Assembly: GCF_016925675.1 (NCBI RefSeq)
Contig: NZ_CP070506.1
Span: 4,090,501 to 4,154,500, forward strand
Length of the DNA: 64,000 bases
Direction of reading: 5' to 3'
From: Pseudomonas hygromyciniae
GTDB taxonomy: Bacteria > Pseudomonadota > Gammaproteobacteria > Pseudomonadales > Pseudomonadaceae
The notes below the pieces were generated by a model. The model searched no databases and was not told where the DNA came from. It saw only the letters and a list, made by a program, of their open reading frames with translations. This document shows, in pieces, positions 24,092-33,340 of this stretch; within the stretch, counting starts at the first letter, position 1; each line of letters begins with the position of its first letter. The translations under genes were made by a program, and so were the position numbers.

Positions 24092-24105
24092 TTGACCCAG
24101 ATCAC
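24092..24105 (+). promoter_or_regulatory. ANR/FNR-type box upstream of ccoG
   Basis: TTGACCCAGATCAC fits TTGAY-N4-ATCAA with one mismatch at the last base. It is about 155 bp before the ccoG start and probably drives the assembly operon ccoGHIS under oxygen limitation. Confidence 0.6.
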
Positions 24106-24259
24106 GTACACCATCAATTGATTTCCCCCAACGCGACCAAAGGTCGCACCCGCTCACAGGAACTACAGGCGTATCATTACGCCACTGCAAGACCCCTATT
24201 TTTGACCCCGGTTGGCACGTACTGGCCGAGGCAAATCTCCACTGCCGTGGGATGCAATG

Positions 24260-25675
24260 ATGAGCAACCAGATTCCGGTACATGACGTTACCCCGCCTGC
24301 CAAAAAAACCAGCGACACCGTCGATCTCTACGCCTCGCGAGAGAAAATCTACACCCGCGCCTTCACCGGGATGTTCCGCAATCTGCGGATGCTCGGCGGT
24401 GCCGGCTTGTTCCTGCTGTACTTTGGTACGGTGTGGCTGAACTGGGGTGGGCACCAGGCCGTCTGGTGGAACCTGCCAGAGCGCAAATTCTTCATTTTCG
24501 GTGCGACATTCTGGCCCCAGGATTTCATCCTGCTGTCAGGCATCCTGATCATCTCGGCCTTTGGCCTGTTCTTTATCACCGTGTACGCCGGGCGTATCTG
24601 GTGCGGTTATACCTGCCCGCAAAGCGTGTGGACCTGGATCTACATGTGGTGCGAGAAGGTCACCGAAGGCGACCGTAACCAGCGGATCAAGCTGGACAAG
24701 GCGCCAATGAGCGCCAACAAGTTCCTGCGTAAACTCAGCAAGCACACGCTATGGCTGCTGATCGGCTTTGTCACCGGCATGACCTTTGTCGGCTACTTCT
24801 CGCCGATCCGCGAACTGGTCTTCGATTTCTTCACTGGCCAGGCCGATGGCTGGTCGTACTTCTGGGTCGGCTTCTTCACCCTCGCCACCTACGGCAACGC
24901 CGGTTGGTTGCGTGAGCAGGTGTGCATCTACATGTGTCCGTATGCGCGCTTCCAGAGCGTGATGTTCGACAAGGACACCCTGATCGTGTCCTATGACCCG
25001 CGCCGCGGCGAAGTACGTGGCCCGCGCAAGAAAGGTGTCGACTACAAGGCGCAGGGCCTGGGGGATTGCATCGATTGCACGATGTGCGTGCAGGTCTGCC
25101 CCACCGGCATCGACATCCGCGACGGCCTGCAGATCGAGTGCATTGGCTGCGCCGCCTGCATCGACGCCTGCGACACCATCATGGACAAGATGGATTACCC
25201 TCGCGGGTTGATCAGCTACACCACCGAACATAACCTGTCGGGGCAAAAGACCCACAAGCTGCGTCCGCGCCTGATCGGCTATGCGCTGGTGCTGCTGGCG
25301 ATGATCAGCCTGCTGGCCGCGGCGTTCTTCATGCGCTCGCTGGTGGGTTTCGACGTCAGCAAGGACCGCGTGCTGTACCGCGAAAACGCCGAAGGGCGAA
25401 TCGAGAACGTCTACAGCCTGAAAATCATGAACAAGGACCAGCGCGACCACACCTACGTGCTGGACGCCAGCGGCCTGCCGGATCTCAAGCTGCAAGGCAA
25501 GCGCGAGATCAAGGTCGCCGCCGGGGAAATCTTCACCATGCCGGTGGAACTGTCGAGCGCGCCGGAACAAATGCCATCGACCACCAACGAGGTGAAATTC
25601 ATCCTTAAGGATGCTGATGATGACAGCGTCCACGTTGAAGCCAAGAGCCGGTTCATCGGCCCACAAATTCGTTAA
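24260..25675 (+). CDS. ccoG: cbb3 oxidase assembly ferredoxin-type protein CcoG (FixG/RdxA)
   Basis: Polytopic inner-membrane protein of 471 residues required for cbb3 assembly, proposed to act as a cupric reductase. It has about five membrane helices, FixG-type cysteines in CGYTCPQSVW, and two [4Fe-4S] motifs CIDCTMCVQVCPTG and CIGCAACIDACD. The C-terminal third is a periplasmic immunoglobulin-like domain. ATG 24260 is chosen; an adjacent ATG at 24257 is equally possible because no clear ribosome site is seen. Confidence 0.93.
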   Translation: MSNQIPVHDVTPPAKKTSDTVDLYASREKIYTRAFTGMFRNLRMLGGAGLFLLYFGTVWLNWGGHQAVWWNLPERKFFIFGATFWPQDFILLSGILIISAFGLFFITVYAGRIWCGYTCPQSVWTWIYMWCEKVTEGDRNQRIKLDKAPMSANKFLRKLSKHTLWLLIGFVTGMTFVGYFSPIRELVFDFFTGQADGWSYFWVGFFTLATYGNAGWLREQVCIYMCPYARFQSVMFDKDTLIVSYDPRRGEVRGPRKKGVDYKAQGLGDCIDCTMCVQVCPTGIDIRDGLQIECIGCAACIDACDTIMDKMDYPRGLISYTTEHNLSGQKTHKLRPRLIGYALVLLAMISLLAAAFFMRSLVGFDVSKDRVLYRENAEGRIENVYSLKIMNKDQRDHTYVLDASGLPDLKLQGKREIKVAAGEIFTMPVELSSAPEQMPSTTNEVKFILKDADDDSVHVEAKSRFIGPQIR

Positions 25676-25689
25676 AAGAGAGCAGAACA

Positions 25690-26229
25690 ATGCCCGTAGC
25701 AACTGCCGCAAGCCCCTGGTACAAGCACCTCTGGCCCTGGATCATCATTGCCATCCTGGCCTGTTCGGTGACGTTGACCTTGTCCATGGTGACCATCGCG
25801 GTGAACAACCCGGACAACCTGGTCAACGACAACTACTACGAGGCGGGCAAAGGCATCAACCGCTCCCTGGACCGCGAATTGCTGGCCCAGACCCTGCAAA
25901 TGCGCGCCACCATGCACCTGGATGAGTTGACCGGCGAAGTTGAGTTGCACCTCACCGGCAACAGCGGGCCGACCACGCTGGAATTGAACCTGATTTCGCC
26001 GACCCAGCCGGAGAAAGACCGCAAGGTCATGCTCACCCGCAGCGAGAGCGAGCCGGGTCGGTATATCGGCCAGGTCACGGACAAGGTTGAAGGCCGGCGC
26101 TTCGTCGAGCTGCTGGGGGTGGAAGGTGACCGCACCTGGCGCATGTTTGAAGAGGAAGAAGTCAGCCATGGCACCGACTTGAAGTTGGGTGACGAGCCGT
26201 TGCAGGGTGCTGAAGACCTGAAGAACTAA
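25690..26229 (+). CDS. ccoH: cbb3 oxidase assembly protein CcoH (FixH)
   Basis: Single-pass membrane protein (179 residues) that helps assemble and stabilise the oxidase. It has one N-terminal helix (WIIIAILACSVTLTLSMVTI) and the FixH sequence VNNPDNLVNDNYYEAGKGIN. It follows ccoG by 14 bp with AGAGCAG upstream of the start. Confidence 0.92.
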   Translation: MPVATAASPWYKHLWPWIIIAILACSVTLTLSMVTIAVNNPDNLVNDNYYEAGKGINRSLDRELLAQTLQMRATMHLDELTGEVELHLTGNSGPTTLELNLISPTQPEKDRKVMLTRSESEPGRYIGQVTDKVEGRRFVELLGVEGDRTWRMFEEEEVSHGTDLKLGDEPLQGAEDLKN

Positions 26230-26244
26230 AGTCTGCGCTTCGCG

Positions 26245-26312
26245 CATCGCCGGCAAGCCGGCTCCTACAGGGAGTGTGCGATAACCTTGTAGGAGTCGGC
26301 TTGCCCGCGATG
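26245..26312. repeat. REP inverted pair between ccoH and ccoI
   Basis: CATCGCCGGCAAGCCGGCTC on the left and GTAGGAGTCGGCTTGCCCGC on the right form imperfect 25-bp arms inside what otherwise is a tight operon. Confidence 0.75.
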
Positions 26313-26343
26313 AGGCCCTCCCCGCCCACACAGATCCAAAACC

Positions 26344-28795
26344 ATGACCACCCCAATCCCCTGCTACCACTGCGCCCTCCCCGTCCCGCCCGGCAGCCGC
26401 TTTACGGCGGTGATCCTCGGCGAGCCCCGCGAGCTTTGCTGCCCGGGCTGCCAGGCGGTGGCCGAAGCAATTGTCGCAGGTGGGCTGGAAAGCTATTACC
26501 AACACCGCAGCGAGGCCTCGGCCAACCCCGAAGCCTTGCCCGTGCAGTTGGTCGACGAACTGGCACTGTACGACCGCGCCGATGTGCAAAAACCCTTCGT
26601 GCGCCACGACGGCGACCTGGCCGAAGCCACCCTGTTGATGGAAGGCATCAGTTGCGCCGCCTGTGGCTGGCTGATCGAGAAACACCTGCGCAGCCTGCCG
26701 GCCGTGGCCGAGGCGCGGCTGAACCTGTCCAACCATCGCCTGCATGTGCGCTGGGCCGATGGGCAATTGCCGTTGAGCCAGGTGCTCAGCGAGCTACGCC
26801 AGATCGGCTACGCTGCGCACCCGTATCAGGCCGATCGCGCCGCCGAACAACTGGCCAGCGAAAACCGTCTGGCCCTGCGCCAACTGGGCGTCGCCGGCCT
26901 GCTGTGGTTCCAGGCGATGATGGCGACCATGGCCACTTGGCCGGAATTCAATATCGACCTGAGCCCCGAGCTGCACGAGATCCTGCGCTGGGTCGCGCTG
27001 TTTCTGACCACCCCCCATCGTGTTCTACAGTTGCGCACCGTTTTTCAAGGGCGCCATGCGCGACTTGCGCACCCGCCACCTGACCATGGATGTCTCGGTC
27101 TCGCTGGCCATCGGCGGTGCTTACCTGGCGGGGATTTGGACCGCAATCACGGGGGTGGGCGAGCTGTATTTCGATGCCGTGGGCATGTTCGCTTTGTTCC
27201 TGCTGGCCGGGCGTTACCTGGAACGTCGCGCCCGGGAACGCACGGCCGCCGCCACCGCCCAACTGGTCAACCTGCTGCCGGCCTCGTGCCTGCGCCTCAA
27301 AGGGGATGGCCAGAGCGAACGTATCCTGCTCACCGAACTGGCCCTGGGCGATCGGGTGCTGGTGCATCCGGGCGCGATCCTGCCCGCCGATGGAGTGATT
27401 CTGGATGGTCAGTCGAGCATCGATGAGTCGCTGCTCACCGGCGAGTACCTGCCACAACCACGACAGGCCGGCGACACCGTCACCGCGGGCACCCTCAACG
27501 TCGAAGGCGCGTTGACCGTTGAAGTACGCGCCTTGGGCCATGACACCCGTTTATCGGCCATCGTGCGCCTGCTGGAGCGGGCCCAGGCAGAAAAACCGCG
27601 CCTGGCGCAAATCGCCGACCGCGCCGCCCAATGGTTCCTGCTCTGCTCGCTGATCGCCGCCGCGCTGATTGGCCTGCTGTGGTGGGAGCTGGATCCCTCG
27701 CGGGCGTTCTGGATTGTCCTGGCGATGCTGGTCGCCACCTGCCCCTGCGCCTTGTCACTGGCAACCCCCACCGCCTTGACCGCCGCCACCGGCACCCTGC
27801 ACAAACTCGGGCTGCTGCTGACCCGCGGCCATGTGCTCGAAGGCCTGAACCAGATCGACACGGTGATTTTCGACAAGACCGGCACGCTGACCGAAGGCCG
27901 CCTGGCCCTGCGTGCCATCCGGCCGCTGGGCAGCATGAGCAGCGACCTAGCCCTGGCCCTGGCCGCCGCCCTCGAAAACCGCTCCGAACATCCGATTGCC
28001 CGGGCCTTTGGCCGCGCGCCACTGGCGGCTGATGAGGTGCTCAGCACCCCGGGCCTGGGGCTCGAAGGCCGGGTCGGCGAACGCCTGCTGCGCATCGGCC
28101 AGCCCGGCTTTGTCTGTGAATTGAGTGGCTGCGCGATTCCTCAATCGCCGCAAGACGCCGGCCAATGGTTGCTGCTGGGCGATACCAGCGGCGCCCTGGC
28201 CTGGTTTGTCCTGGATGATCGCCTGCGCAGTGACGCACCGGCGCTGCTGGCCGCGTGCAAGGCACGGGGCTGGCGCACCTTGTTGCTATCGGGTGATAGC
28301 TCGCCGATGGTCGCCAGCGTCGCCACCGAACTGGGCATCGACGAAGCCCATGGCGGCCTGCGCCCGGATGACAAGCTGCTGGTGCTGCAACAGTTGCACA
28401 AGGAAGGCCGCAAAGTGTTGATGCTCGGTGACGGCGTGAATGACGTGCCAGTATTGGCCGCCGCCGATATCAGCGTGGCCATGGGTTCGGCCACTGACCT
28501 GGCAAAAACCAGCGCCGACGCGGTGCTGTTGTCCAACCGCCTGGATGCCCTGGTGCAAGCCTTCAGCCTGGCACGGCGCACGCGCCGCGTAATCATTGAA
28601 AACCTGCTGTGGGCCGGGCTATACAATGGCCTGATGTTGCCGTTCGCTGCCCTCGGTTGGATCACGCCGATCTGGGCCGCGATCGGCATGTCCCTCAGTT
28701 CGTTGACCGTGGTGCTCAATGCCCTGCGCCTGACTCGCCTGCCGCGCGACAGCGCCGCGAGCACCACCCCACAGCCCCGTCCGCTGCCGGCTTGA
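26344..28795 (+). pseudogene. ccoI: Copper-translocating P1B ATPase CcoI (FixI), broken by one extra C (likely sequence error)
   Basis: Inner-membrane ATPase that moves copper for the CuB site of cbb3 oxidase. The N-terminus has CYHCALP and CCPGCQAV, then a heavy-metal domain with GISCAACGW; later come the CPC ion motif (TCPCALSLATP), phosphorylation site FDKTGTLTEG and hinge GDGVNDVP. The frame from 26344 fails in a run of six C at about 27009-27014, where deleting one base gives LTTPIVFYSCAPFFKGAMRD and one protein of about 816 residues, the usual size. As both cco operons and all other assembly genes are intact, a sequencing error is more likely than true loss. Confidence 0.88.
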
Positions 28796-28817
28796 GCCGC
28801 GCGGGCATGGAGTAGCG

Positions 28818-29045
28818 ATGCCAGCTCTTTACGTAATGATTCCAGCGGCGCTGCTGATCGTCGCCATCGCCATCTACATCTTCTTCTGGGCGGTGGACAG
28901 CGGCCAGTATGACGACCTCGACGGGCCGGCCCATAGCGTGCTGTTCGACGACCAGGATCCCAAGCACCTGGCCGCCGTCGACGAGGCCAGCAGCCATCCG
29001 CAGCCTGCGACCAAGCCTGACGAGCCGGCGCCGCCCCATGCTTGA
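28818..29045 (+). CDS. ccoS: cbb3 oxidase maturation protein CcoS
   Basis: Small single-pass membrane protein (75 residues, MPALYVMIPAALLIVAIAIY) required to insert cofactors into cbb3 oxidase. It has the family motif FFWAVDSGQYDDLDGPAHS. It follows ccoI by 22 bp and overlaps the next gene by eight bases. Confidence 0.92.
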   Translation: MPALYVMIPAALLIVAIAIYIFFWAVDSGQYDDLDGPAHSVLFDDQDPKHLAAVDEASSHPQPATKPDEPAPPHA

Positions 29046-29721
29046 ACTCGCGCCACTGCTGGTTTCTGCGCTGATCCTCGGCCTGTTGGGCGGCGGCCAT
29101 TGCCTGGGCATGTGTGGTGGCCTGATGGGCGCATTGACCCTGGCAATCCCCCCGGAGCAGCGCAGCCGGCGTTTTCGCCTGCTGCTGGCCTACAACCTGG
29201 GACGCATCCTCAGCTATGCCAGCGCCGGCGTATTGATTGGCCTGGCGGGCTGGGCGGTGGCCAACAGCCCGGCCGCGATGTTCATGCGCATCCTTGCCGG
29301 CCTGCTGTTGATCAGCATGGGCTTGTACCTGGCCGGCTGGTGGAGCGGCCTGACCCGCATCGAAAGCCTCGGGCGCGGCCTGTGGCGTCATATACAGCCG
29401 TTTGCCAACCGTTTGCTGCCGGTGTCCAGCCTGCCCCGCGCCTTGTTGCTGGGCGCGCTATGGGGCTGGCTGCCGTGCGGTCTGGTCTACAGCACGTTGC
29501 TGTGGGCGGCCAGCCAAGGCAATGCCATCGATAGCGGGCTGTTGATGCTGGCCTTCGGTCTCGGCACCTGGCCGGTGTTGCTCGCCACCGGGCTAGCGGC
29601 GGAGCGTGTCACCGCGCTGTTGCGCAAGCGCAGTGTGCGCATGGCGGGCGGCCTGTTGGTGATGGTGTTCGGTATCTGGACCCTACCCGGCCCCCATCAG
29701 CACTGGCTTATGGGCCACTAA
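29038..29721 (+). CDS. SafE/TauE-like membrane protein of the cco assembly cluster
   Basis: Membrane protein of 227 residues with about six helices and the motif GGGHCLGMCGGLMGAL near the N-terminus, typical of the sulfite exporter TauE/SafE superfamily members found next to ccoS. Related proteins have been linked to copper handling and oxidase biogenesis; the cysteine and histidine in GHCLGMCGG would suit metal binding, but this is inference. ATG 29038 overlaps the end of ccoS, so it is the last gene of the assembly operon. Confidence 0.85.
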   Translation: MLELAPLLVSALILGLLGGGHCLGMCGGLMGALTLAIPPEQRSRRFRLLLAYNLGRILSYASAGVLIGLAGWAVANSPAAMFMRILAGLLLISMGLYLAGWWSGLTRIESLGRGLWRHIQPFANRLLPVSSLPRALLLGALWGWLPCGLVYSTLLWAASQGNAIDSGLLMLAFGLGTWPVLLATGLAAERVTALLRKRSVRMAGGLLVMVFGIWTLPGPHQHWLMGH

Positions 29722-29750
29722 AAGGCCATGTGGCATAGCGCCGCTCCCCG

Positions 29751-29792
29751 TTGATACAAATCAAGATGACCGCCCAGCCATGCCCCTAGACT
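29751..29792 (+). promoter_or_regulatory. Anr-dependent promoter of hemN
   Basis: TTGATACAAATCAA (29751-29764) is a perfect FNR/ANR palindrome. A -10 element TAGACT lies at 29787-29792, placing the box centre about 41.5 bp before the predicted start of transcription near 29799, the classic class II geometry. Confidence 0.85.
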
Positions 29793-29823
29793 TGGCCCAC
29801 TAGCCAATCCGGGGAACGCCCGC

Positions 29824-31206
29824 ATGCTCGACGCCATTCGTTGGGACACTGATCTGATTCATCGTTACGACCTCGCGGGGCCGCGCTACACCTCCTACCC
29901 CACCGCCGTACAATTCACCAGCCAGGTCGGCACCTTCGACCTGCTGCACGCCCTGCGTGACAGCCGCAAGGCCGTGCGCCCGCTGTCGTTGTATGTGCAC
30001 GTGCCGTTCTGCGCGAACATTTGCTACTACTGCGCCTGCAACAAAGTCATCACCAAGGACCGCGGTCGTGCCCAGGCCTACCTGCAACGCCTGGAGCAAG
30101 AGATTCAACTGGTCGCCTGCCACCTTGACCCCAACCAGCGGGTACAGCAGCTGCATTTTGGCGGCGGCACGCCGACCTTTCTCAGCCATGACGAGTTGCG
30201 CCAGTTGATGGCGCAACTGCGCCAACACTTCAACTTGCTGGATGACGACTCCGGCGACTACGGCATCGAGATAGACCCACGGGAAGCCGATTGGGCCACC
30301 ATGGGCCTGCTGCGTGAACTGGGTTTCAACCGCGTGAGCATTGGCGTGCAGGACCTGGACCCCGAGGTGCAACGGGCGGTCAATCGCCTGCAAAGCCTGG
30401 AAGAAACCCGCGCGGTGATCGATGCCGCGCGCACCCTGCAGTTTCGCTCGATCAACATCGACCTGATCTACGGCCTGCCCAAACAAACACCGGAGCATTT
30501 CGCCAACACCGTGGCCGAGGTCATCAGCCTGCAACCCGACCGGCTGTCAGTGTTCAACTACGCCCACCTGCCGGAACGTTTCCTGCCCCAGCGGCGGATC
30601 AACAGCGACGACCTGCCGGCCCCCGCCGTCAAGTTGCAGATGCTGCAGGAAACCATCGAGCAGTTGGCAGCAGCCGGCTACAACTACATCGGCATGGACC
30701 ACTTCGCCCTGCCCGACGACGAGCTGGCCATTGCCCAGGAAGAGGCCACCCTGCAGCGCAATTTCCAGGGCTACACCACCCACGGTCACTGTGATTTGAT
30801 CGGGCTCGGGGTATCGGCCATCAGTCAGATTGGTGACTTGTACTGCCAGAACAGCAGCGACCTGAATCATTACCAGAACGCCCTGGCTGGGGCGCAGCTG
30901 GCCACCAGTCGCGGCCTGCTCTGCACGGCCGACGATCGTTTGCGGCGGGCGGTGATTCAGCAGCTGATCTGTCACTTCAGCCTGGATTTCGAAAGCATCG
31001 AACAGGCGTTTACCGTGGATTTTCGCGGCTACTTCGCCGAGCTCTGGCCGCAACTGGAAGCGATGGCCAGTGACGGCCTGATCGAACTGAACGCCGAGGG
31101 GATTCGCGTACTGCCAGCCGGACGCCTGCTGGTGCGCTCGGTGTGCATGGTGTTCGATGCCTATCTGGAGCACCAGAATAGGCAGCGATTTTCACGGGTA
31201 ATCTGA
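29824..31206 (+). CDS. hemN: Oxygen-independent coproporphyrinogen III dehydrogenase
   Basis: Radical-SAM enzyme that decarboxylates coproporphyrinogen III to protoporphyrinogen IX without oxygen. The 460 residues include the radical-SAM cysteines 63, 67 and 70 plus Cys 72 in VPFCANICYYCACNK, GGGTPTF, and a C-terminal HemN domain. It keeps the extended N-terminus of true HemN (YTSYPTAVQF), unlike HemW. The promoter has a perfect ANR box, so haem supply rises with oxidase 2. Confidence 0.95.
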   Translation: MLDAIRWDTDLIHRYDLAGPRYTSYPTAVQFTSQVGTFDLLHALRDSRKAVRPLSLYVHVPFCANICYYCACNKVITKDRGRAQAYLQRLEQEIQLVACHLDPNQRVQQLHFGGGTPTFLSHDELRQLMAQLRQHFNLLDDDSGDYGIEIDPREADWATMGLLRELGFNRVSIGVQDLDPEVQRAVNRLQSLEETRAVIDAARTLQFRSINIDLIYGLPKQTPEHFANTVAEVISLQPDRLSVFNYAHLPERFLPQRRINSDDLPAPAVKLQMLQETIEQLAAAGYNYIGMDHFALPDDELAIAQEEATLQRNFQGYTTHGHCDLIGLGVSAISQIGDLYCQNSSDLNHYQNALAGAQLATSRGLLCTADDRLRRAVIQQLICHFSLDFESIEQAFTVDFRGYFAELWPQLEAMASDGLIELNAEGIRVLPAGRLLVRSVCMVFDAYLEHQNRQRFSRVI

Positions 31207-31212
31207 GCCGGA

Positions 31213-31684
31213 CTACTTGGCCATCAACGAGGCGGCCTTCACCGCATCCTCGGCACTCAGGTTTTTCATCGCTTCGCTCAACGACGCATAGGCGGAGGTG
31301 AGCGAAGCTTGCAGGGCGCCCAACGCCGACTGCACGCCGCTCAGTTTCGCCAGGGACTGCTCCGGGCTCAGGCGCTTGTCGGACATGACCGCCGACATCT
31401 CTGCCATTTTTTTCCGCGATCTGCTGCTTCAACTGGCGAATCATTTTCAGCAGTTTCTGCACGTTCTCGTCCAGCCCGCTTTCTTCGATATCGCTGTTGG
31501 CCGTTTTCTCGGCCTTGGCGGCATTCAGCGACGCGCCGGAAAAGGTCACGCTCACGCCTTCGGCAGGCTTGGTTTCACCGAGCGCAGGGGTTTCAGTCTC
31601 ATTGCCAACGGCGCTGGCTTTTTTCGGTTCAAGCAACGTCGGCACCATGGTGCGGGACGGAAGATTGCCGTCGATGGAAAGCAT
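31213..31684 (-). pseudogene. Hypothetical coiled-coil protein between hemN and anr, one extra base in an A7 run
   Basis: No family recognised. After removing one base from the run at 31407-31413 (seven A on the coding strand) a single protein of about 156 residues is obtained. Residues 1-70 are low-complexity and polar (MLSIDGNLPSRTMVPTLL...), followed by a strongly helical half (LLKMIRQLKQQIAEKMAEM and SLTSAYASLSEAMKNL), with no signal peptide or membrane segment. The start is ATG 31684. It is convergent with hemN (6 bp apart) and divergent from anr. Confidence 0.62.
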
Positions 31685-31838
31685 ATCGTGAGCCTCCAAG
31701 CTCTTGGTCGTTAGCAGTCCATCGGCCGCTGTGCAAAATTCTTTATACCCCTGCCGGTTTTTTGTACAGGCTGGCTTGATAGTCCCTCAGTGCGGTACCC
31801 TTACGTCTTATGTGTGTTTTCCCACAAGGATTTAAGAA

Positions 31839-32573
31839 ATGTCCGAGCCAGTTAAACTGCGCGCTCATAGCCAGGCTCACTGCAAGGATTGCAGCCTGGC
31901 GCCCCTCTGCTTGCCACTTTCGCTGAATCTGGAAGACATGGATGCGCTGGACGAAATCGTTAAACGTGGCCGCCCACTGAAGAAAGGCGAGTTTCTATTT
32001 CGCCAGGGTGACCAGTTCGATTCCGTCTATGCAGTGCGCTCGGGCGCCTTGAAGACGTTCAGCTTGAGCGATAGCGGCGAAGAGCAGATCACCGGTTTCC
32101 ACCTCCCCAGCGAGCTGGTTGGCCTGTCGGGCATGGACACCGAGATTCACCCGGTGTCGGCCCAGGCCCTGGAAACCACGTCGGTGTGCGAGATTCCGTT
32201 CGAACGCCTGGATGAACTGGCACTGCAATTGCCGCAGTTGCGCCGCCAGTTGATGCGCGTGATGAGCCGGGAAATCCGTGACGATCAGCAAATGATGCTG
32301 CTGTTGTCGAAAAAAACCGCCGACGAACGGATTGCCACCTTCCTGGTCAACCTGTCGGCACGTTTCCGTGCCCGTGGTTTCTCGGCCAACCAGTTCCGCC
32401 TGAGCATGTCGCGCAACGAAATCGGCAATTACCTGGGCCTGGCGGTGGAAACCGTTTCCCGGGTGTTCACCCGTTTCCAGCAAAACGAACTGATTGCCGC
32501 CGAGGGCAAGGAAGTCCATATCCTCGACCCGATCCAACTCTGCGCACTGGCCGGCGGCTCCCTCGACGGCTGA
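31839..32573 (+). CDS. anr: Anaerobic regulator Anr (FNR family)
   Basis: Oxygen-sensing transcription factor of 244 residues. Cysteines 15, 18, 24 and 117 match the four ligands of the FNR [4Fe-4S] cluster. A cyclic-nucleotide-like domain, dimer helix and helix-turn-helix follow; ETVSR at 204-208 holds the Glu, Ser and Arg that read the TTGAT half-site. This fits the boxes seen before ccoN2, ccoG and hemN. No ANR box is seen in its own leader. Confidence 0.96.
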   Translation: MSEPVKLRAHSQAHCKDCSLAPLCLPLSLNLEDMDALDEIVKRGRPLKKGEFLFRQGDQFDSVYAVRSGALKTFSLSDSGEEQITGFHLPSELVGLSGMDTEIHPVSAQALETTSVCEIPFERLDELALQLPQLRRQLMRVMSREIRDDQQMMLLLSKKTADERIATFLVNLSARFRARGFSANQFRLSMSRNEIGNYLGLAVETVSRVFTRFQQNELIAAEGKEVHILDPIQLCALAGGSLDG

Positions 32574-32663
32574 CCGCCGCACCGGGGATGCGACACTTGC
32601 GGCCAAGCCAACCGGCCAGGCCGCAGGTATACTGGCGAGTCTTTGCCCCCAGGACTCCCGACG

Positions 32664-33212
32664 ATGGCTTTCGACTCCTTTGACATCAAACCCCTGATCC
32701 GCCCCGTCATCGACTTCCCCAAGCCTGGGGTGATCTTTCGTGATATCACACCACTGTTCCAGTCGCCCAAGGCCATGCGCCTGGTGGCTGACACCTTTAT
32801 CCATCGCTACGTCGAAGCCGAGTTCACGCACATCGGCGCGATGGATGCCCGGGGCTTTTTGATCGGTTCGGTGATTGCCTATCAACTGAACAAGCCACTG
32901 ATTCTGTTCCGTAAACAGGGCAAGCTGCCAGCGGACGTGCTGTCCGAGGGCTATCAGACCGAATACGGGGAAGCCTTCCTCGAAGTGCACGCTGACAGCC
33001 TGTGTGAAGGGGATTCGGTGCTGATGTTCGATGACCTGATCGCCACGGGTGGCACCTTGATTGCTGCGGCTAATCTGGCGCGGCGCATGGGGGCGCGGAT
33101 TTTCGAGGCGGCGGCGATTATTGATCTGCCGGAGTTGGGGGGGTCGCAGCGGTTGGAGGATATGGGGATTCCGACGTTCTGTTTGACCCAGTTTGGGTTG
33201 ACTGAGCGCTGA
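32664..33212 (+). CDS. apt: Adenine phosphoribosyltransferase
   Basis: Purine salvage enzyme forming AMP from adenine and PRPP (182 residues). The PRPP loop [14 protein letters not shown] and the N-terminal [19 protein letters not shown] are both present. ATG 32664 begins [12 protein letters not shown]. It lies 90 bp after anr and may share its transcript. Confidence 0.96.
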   Translation: MAFDSFDIKPLIRPVIDFPKPGVIFRDITPLFQSPKAMRLVADTFIHRYVEAEFTHIGAMDARGFLIGSVIAYQLNKPLILFRKQGKLPADVLSEGYQTEYGEAFLEVHADSLCEGDSVLMFDDLIATGGTLIAAANLARRMGARIFEAAAIIDLPELGGSQRLEDMGIPTFCLTQFGLTER

Positions 33213-33229
33213 TTTGCTGTGTCTGGGCG

Positions 33230-33323
33230 GGCCTCATCGCGGGCAAGCCCGCTCCCACATTGGACCGAGTTCCAACTTTGGAATGCGGGCGAATGTGGGA
33301 GCGGGCTTGCCCGCGATGAGGCC
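33230..33323. repeat. REP inverted pair after apt
   Basis: Two perfect 32-bp arms (33230-33261 and 33292-33323), core GCGGGCAAGCCCGCTCCCAC, between the convergent apt and acyl-CoA dehydrogenase genes. Confidence 0.87.
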
Positions 33324-33340
33324 CCTGGAAACACTATCAA

